Source of the DNA: Azospirillum thermophilum
GTDB taxonomy: Bacteria > Pseudomonadota > Alphaproteobacteria > Azospirillales > Azospirillaceae
NCBI RefSeq assembly: GCF_003130795.1
Contig: NZ_CP029352.1
Location: 970,001-1,034,000, forward strand
Reading direction: 5' to 3'
DNA: 64,000 nt
Part shown: in pieces, positions 60,384-64,000 of the stretch
How positions within the stretch are numbered: the stretch's first letter is position 1
Layout of the letters: each line of letters begins with the position of its first letter
The notes under the pieces: model-generated
What the model saw: only the letters and a program-made list of their open reading frames with translations
What the model was told of the DNA's origin: nothing
Database searches by the model: none
Program-made: the position numbers and the translations under genes

Positions 60384-61901
60384 ATGCTCGCCCCGCTTCG
60401 CACGCTCGCCGGTTCGGCCGCCCTGGCGGCCGCCCTCCTCCTTCCGGGCGTTGCCTTGGCGCAGAACGGCAACCTGACCTTCCTGCACATCAACGACGTG
60501 TACGAGATCGCCCCGATCAAGGGCCAGGGCGGCTTCGGTCCGCTGATGACCCTGCTGCGGCAGGAGCGCCAGCGCAACCCGCAGGCCATCACCACGGTGG
60601 GCGGCGACTTCCTGTCGCCCTCGATCCTGTCCGGCACGATCCAGGGCGAGCAGATGGTGGCCCTGTTCAACGCCATCGGGGTCGATGCGGTGACCTTCGG
60701 CAATCACGAGTTCGACTTCGGCGTCGACGTGCTGAAGAAGCGGATCGCCGAATCCAAGTTCCCGTGGATCGGCACCAACGTGCAGGAGCAGGACGGCAGC
60801 GCCTTCGCCGGCTCGGTCCCGACCTGGACCAGGACGGTGGGCGAGCTGAAGGTCGGCGTGATGGGCATCATCACCCCGGACAGCGCCCGGCTGTCGAGCG
60901 GCGGGGCCAGCCTGCGCTTCGCCGAGGTGCAGAAGGCGGCGGCGGCGGCCGTCGCCTCCCTGAAGGCGGAGGGCGCCAACGTCATCGTCGCCCTGACCCA
61001 CCTGCCGATCGAGGAGGACCGCGAGCTGGCCTTCAAGGTCAAGGGCATCGACCTGATCCTGGGCGGCCACGACCATGACCCGATCAGCTTCTACGAGGGC
61101 AGCACCCTGATCCTGAAGGCCGGCCACGACGCCCAGTATCTCGGCGTGATCGACCTGGAGGTGCGGACCAAGACCAGCGACAAGGGGCCGCAGACCACCG
61201 TCCTGCCCACCGAGTGGCGCTTCGTCGGCACCGCCGGGGTGAAGCCCGACGCGGAGGTCGAGAAGATCGTCGCCGGCTATACCGGACAGCTCGACGCCAG
61301 CCTCGCCGCCGTCATCGGGACCACCACCACCGACCTCGACAGCCGCAAGGACGTGGTCCGCACCCGCGAGGCCACCATGGGCAACCTGATCGGCGACGCC
61401 CTGCGCGAGACGCTGAAGGCCGACGTCGCCGTCACCAACGGCGGCGGCATCCGCGCCGACGCCCTGCGCCCGGCCGGGACGCAGCTCACCCGCAAGGACA
61501 TCTTCGCCGAGCTTCCCTTCGGCAATGTCGGCGTGCTGGTGGAGATGAAGGGGTCCGACCTGCTGGCCTCGCTGGAGCATGGCGTCAGCAAGGTGGAGGA
61601 GAAGGCCGGGCGCTTCCCGCAAGTCTCCGGCCTGACCATGGTCTATGACCCGAAGCTGCCGGCCGGCAGCCGCGTGATCGAGGTGAAGGTGGGCGGCAAG
61701 CCGCTCGACCCCGCCGCCACCTACCGCGTCGCCACCAACGATTACATGCTGAACGGCGGCGACGGCTATGCCGCCTTCCCGCGCAGCAAGGTGATCGTCG
61801 ACGCCTCGGGGGCGGTGCTGCTCGCCACCATCGTCATGGACTATGTCGAGGCCAAGAAGACGGTCTCCCCGGCGGTCGAAGGCCGCATCGTGGCAAAATA
61901 A
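60384..61901 (+). CDS. 5'-nucleotidase/UshA-type periplasmic phosphoesterase
   Basis: 505 residues. The signal peptide is about 1-26 (ending ALAQ). The N-terminal metallophosphatase domain carries the dimetal motifs FLHINDVYEI, VGGDFLSPS, FGNHEFDFG, ALTHLP and GGHDHDP. The C-terminal nucleotide-binding domain (from about 300) has TNGGGIRADAL and ATNDYMLNGGDGY. It dephosphorylates nucleotides or UDP-sugars in the periplasm to feed purine or phosphate scavenging. Monocistronic. Confidence 0.92.
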   Translation: MLAPLRTLAGSAALAAALLLPGVALAQNGNLTFLHINDVYEIAPIKGQGGFGPLMTLLRQERQRNPQAITTVGGDFLSPSILSGTIQGEQMVALFNAIGVDAVTFGNHEFDFGVDVLKKRIAESKFPWIGTNVQEQDGSAFAGSVPTWTRTVGELKVGVMGIITPDSARLSSGGASLRFAEVQKAAAAAVASLKAEGANVIVALTHLPIEEDRELAFKVKGIDLILGGHDHDPISFYEGSTLILKAGHDAQYLGVIDLEVRTKTSDKGPQTTVLPTEWRFVGTAGVKPDAEVEKIVAGYTGQLDASLAAVIGTTTTDLDSRKDVVRTREATMGNLIGDALRETLKADVAVTNGGGIRADALRPAGTQLTRKDIFAELPFGNVGVLVEMKGSDLLASLEHGVSKVEEKAGRFPQVSGLTMVYDPKLPAGSRVIEVKVGGKPLDPAATYRVATNDYMLNGGDGYAAFPRSKVIVDASGAVLLATIVMDYVEAKKTVSPAVEGRIVAK

Positions 61902-61957
61902 TGAGAAACCGGCGGGGCGTCGGCTGGTCGCACCACTTGCTGTTGCGGGGTACTCCG

Positions 61958-61977
61958 TTTTCACCTAATGGTGAAAA
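61958..61977. promoter_or_regulatory. Perfect inverted repeat upstream of the paralogous pair
   Basis: TTTTCACC and GGTGAAAA, 8 bp each, around the loop TAAT, 57 bp after the nucleotidase stop and 30 bp before the next ATG. It is A/T rich in a GC-rich background. It could be a weak terminator for the nucleotidase (T-runs are short) or an operator for the downstream gene; the position close to the start favours the latter. Confidence 0.5.
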
Positions 61978-62007
61978 GGATTTCCTCCGCAAGATGACCG
62001 GCCGCCG

Positions 62008-63048
62008 ATGTCTCCGCCCCCCTCCCGCTCCAACGATTTCGCCCAGGCCTTCGCGGTCGCCCATGGGGAGGCCGGGCTAAACCGGGTGTCCGTCGCCCAC
62101 ATCCTGCAGAGGATCGCCGCCGACCCCGCCTTCCTGTTCAGCGAGGAGCTGAAGCGCGGCGCCGGCCAATGTCCGTTCCATGCCGGCGGCGACGGTGCCG
62201 CGGGCCAGCCGGCGGAGGGCGCGCCGCCGCAGGACGACGCCGACAAGATCGCGGTCAACACGCTGCTCGCCCTGCTGTTCGAACGGCTGCGCGACCATAT
62301 CGCCCTGAAGCTGCCGCTGGGCGACAGCGGCTTCCCGCTTCTTCCCATCCCGCCGCGCTCGCCGCACGGGTTGGATCCGGCCGACCGCGCCGCGCTGGCG
62401 GCGGCCCCGGCCGACGTCTTCTGCTCCGTCCTGCGCGACGCCACCTGCCATCTGCTCGACGGGCTGATCTCCAGCTGGGCCGCCGACCTGATCGCCGAGG
62501 AGGAGGAGTTCCGCAACCAGGGCTCCGGCACCATCTCGCGCGATGCCGCGGCCAACTTCATGCTGCGGACCATCCTGGAGGAGTCGCCGCTCTACCAGCG
62601 GGCCGGCTACGACATGCTGTCGATCACCAAGACCGGCAGCCACACCGCCATCCACATCTGCTGGGCGCTGGTGGAAGCGGCCCCCATGCTGAAGCCCGGG
62701 CTGGACGCCGCCGCCTACGACGATCTGGTGCGGCGCAGCCTGAAGCACATCGTGCCGCTGTCGATGGCGAGCCTCGGCATGCTGGTCCATTACATGGAGG
62801 CCAGCGGGATCGAGCCGCATGACGGTCTGGCGGTCCACCGGCTGCCGCCCGACCAGACCGCCTTCGTGCTGGACGAGTCCGGGCTGATCCGCCTGAACGC
62901 CGAGCCGATCACCCGCTTCGCCAAGCCGGGCGAGCGTTTCTACACCGGCTGCCCGGCCTTCTACACCACCAACCTGATCAAGCTCTACCTCGACATCGTG
63001 GCGTCCATCGCCATGGATTACGGGGTCTACGACCGGCTGAAGGGGTAA
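62008..63048 (+). CDS. Unknown conserved protein, paralogue A of a tandem pair
   Basis: 346 residues, cytoplasmic, mostly helical. Blocks shared with the next gene are SNDFA near the start, then AH.EAG and DP.FLF.EEL, CPxH (Cys55), VNTLLALL and LRDHI. These are followed by SPHGLD, YDMLSITKTGSHTA, PGLDAAAYDDL and RRSLK, and the terminal YTGCPAFY. The conserved CPxHA and GCPAFY with central His residues hint at metal binding, but no known family was recognised. An insert near 57-75 (Gly/Ala rich) is absent from paralogue B. The start is the ATG at 62008; no strong ribosome site precedes it. Confidence 0.7.
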   Translation: MSPPPSRSNDFAQAFAVAHGEAGLNRVSVAHILQRIAADPAFLFSEELKRGAGQCPFHAGGDGAAGQPAEGAPPQDDADKIAVNTLLALLFERLRDHIALKLPLGDSGFPLLPIPPRSPHGLDPADRAALAAAPADVFCSVLRDATCHLLDGLISSWAADLIAEEEEFRNQGSGTISRDAAANFMLRTILEESPLYQRAGYDMLSITKTGSHTAIHICWALVEAAPMLKPGLDAAAYDDLVRRSLKHIVPLSMASLGMLVHYMEASGIEPHDGLAVHRLPPDQTAFVLDESGLIRLNAEPITRFAKPGERFYTGCPAFYTTNLIKLYLDIVASIAMDYGVYDRLKG

Positions 63049-63056
63049 GCGGCGCC

Positions 63057-64000
63057 ATGGCCCGTTCCAACGATTTCGCGCTGACCTATCTCGCCGCGCA
63101 CGAGCAGGCGGGGATGACGCGCATCAACCTCGCCCCGATCCAGCACCGCATCGTCGAGGACCCCAACTACCTCTTCACGGAGGAGCTCCAGGCGCTGGCG
63201 GGCCATTGCCCGGCCCACGCCGACACCCGCAAGGAGGATTACGAGAAGGTCGCCATCAACACGCTGCTGGCCCTGCTCTACAACGACCTGCGCGACCACA
63301 TCGTCGGCCGCCTGCCGCTGGACGAGGACGGCCACCTGATCCTGCAGAATCCGCCGGATTCGCCGCATGGCGGGCTGGACGTCGCCGACCGCGCGGTGCT
63401 GGACGCCGCCCCGGCCGACCAGGTCGTCGCCCTGCTGCGCGACAGCGTGTGCCACCTGCTCGACGCCATCATCAAGGAATGGGCGATCAAGATCATGGTG
63501 GAGGAGGACCGCTGCCGGGCGGAGGGTGCGATCACCCTGCTCGCCGGTGCCAGCTTCGTCCTCGCCAACGCGCTGGAAAGCTCGGTACTGCACACGCCGT
63601 CGGGCTACGACATGCTGTCCATCACCAAGACCGGCAGCCACACGGCGCTGCATGTCTGCTGGAACCTGGTGGAGGCGACGCCGCTGCTGCGCCCCGGCCT
63701 GGATGCCGCCGCCTATGACGACCTCGCGCGGCGCAGCCTGAAGCAGGTCCTGCCGCTCGCCATGGGCAGCCTCGGCATGCTCTGCCAGTTCATGGCCGCC
63801 GGCAGGATCGAGGCGGACGACCATCAGGCGATCCACCCGCTGCGCCGCGACCAGTCCGCCTTCCTGTTCGACGAGGACAAGAACCTCGTCGTGCTGAACA
63901 GCGACCTGATCGAGCCGACCGCCATGCCCGGCGAGCGGCATTACACCGGCTGCCCCGCCTTCTACGCCAACAGCCTGATCAACGTGTACATGGAGATCGT
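63057..64000 (+). CDS. Unknown conserved protein, paralogue B of a tandem pair, 3' end cut by window
   Basis: About 314 residues are visible before the window ends, with no stop yet. It starts 9 bp after the stop of paralogue A and aligns with it over its whole length: ARSNDFALTYLAAHEQAG, DPNYLFTEEL, GHCPAHAD with Cys51, YDMLSITKTGSHTALHVCW, PGLDAAAYDDLARRSLK and YTGCPAFYANSLI. The spacing suggests one operon from a recent or maintained tandem duplication. Function unknown. By comparison with A only about 30 residues should be missing. Confidence 0.7.
   Translation, partial: MARSNDFALTYLAAHEQAGMTRINLAPIQHRIVEDPNYLFTEELQALAGHCPAHADTRKEDYEKVAINTLLALLYNDLRDHIVGRLPLDEDGHLILQNPPDSPHGGLDVADRAVLDAAPADQVVALLRDSVCHLLDAIIKEWAIKIMVEEDRCRAEGAITLLAGASFVLANALESSVLHTPSGYDMLSITKTGSHTALHVCWNLVEATPLLRPGLDAAAYDDLARRSLKQVLPLAMGSLGMLCQFMAAGRIEADDHQAIHPLRRDQSAFLFDEDKNLVVLNSDLIEPTAMPGERHYTGCPAFYANSLINVYMEI

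Overview
The window is GC-rich DNA (roughly 70 percent by eye) with dense, tightly packed genes, many joined by ATGA-type overlaps. The gene content and order point to an alphaproteobacterium, most likely Azospirillum or a close relative in the Rhodospirillales. Supporting signs are the run yebC-ruvCAB-ybgC-tolQRAB-pal-cpoB-tilS-ftsH, the order uvrC-pgsA next to molybdopterin genes, 6S RNA between the 5-formyl-THF cyclo-ligase gene and zapA, a CtrA-type box, and DUF2798 and DUF29 proteins. This assignment is inference from content, not a database match.

Region 1 (1-11005, all minus strand) is a sugar and acyl biosynthesis cluster. Reading in the direction of transcription it holds a heptose-1-P guanylyltransferase-like enzyme, PseG, a TPR-glycosyltransferase (frameshifted here), a second glycosyltransferase, PseI and an SpsF-type cytidylyltransferase. 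These are followed by two acyl carrier proteins, an alpha/beta hydrolase, a short adenylate-forming ligase, a FabG-like reductase and a FabH-like synthase cut by the window edge. It looks like a pseudaminic-acid (flagellin or surface glycan) locus coupled to a small dedicated acyl-ACP pathway. A separate gene with a PPC-like fold (11211-11909) sits just upstream behind a perfect TTAA-N7-TTAA CtrA box.

Region 2 (12269-19799) handles C4-dicarboxylates: malic enzyme MaeB, transporter DctA and the DctB/DctD two-component system. A sigma-54 promoter for dctA and paired DctD-type upstream sites are visible in the dctA-dctB intergenic region. Region 3 (19869-29348) has a peroxiredoxin, a DsbD/ScsB-type protein, a YqgE/AlgH protein, and the line uvrC-pgsA-mobB-HAD-moeA-moaD-moaE for DNA repair, phospholipid synthesis and molybdopterin cofactor.

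Region 4 (29845-32512) has a short-chain dehydrogenase and three poorly characterised proteins. Region 5 (32628-45414, minus) is the Tol-Pal envelope and RuvABC recombination block with ftsH, tilS and yebC. Its RuvC carries an extra C-terminal DUF559 nuclease-like domain. Region 6 (45617-48303, minus) has DUF29, a YmdB-type phosphodiesterase, 5-formyl-THF cyclo-ligase, 6S RNA, zapA and a coiled-coil protein.

Region 7 (48700-57890) is central carbon metabolism: tkt, gap, class I fba and thiE, interrupted by a chemoreceptor, an orphan HicB-like protein and two small unknowns, and followed by a TSUP transporter that is frameshifted. Region 8 (58109-64000) has a FadL-type porin, a class I glutamine amidotransferase, a 5'-nucleotidase and a tandem pair of unknown paralogous proteins, the second cut by the window end.

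Both frameshifts are net one-base losses at short G/C homopolymers, which suggests they may be sequencing errors. No tRNA, rRNA, insertion sequence, prophage or CRISPR array was seen.
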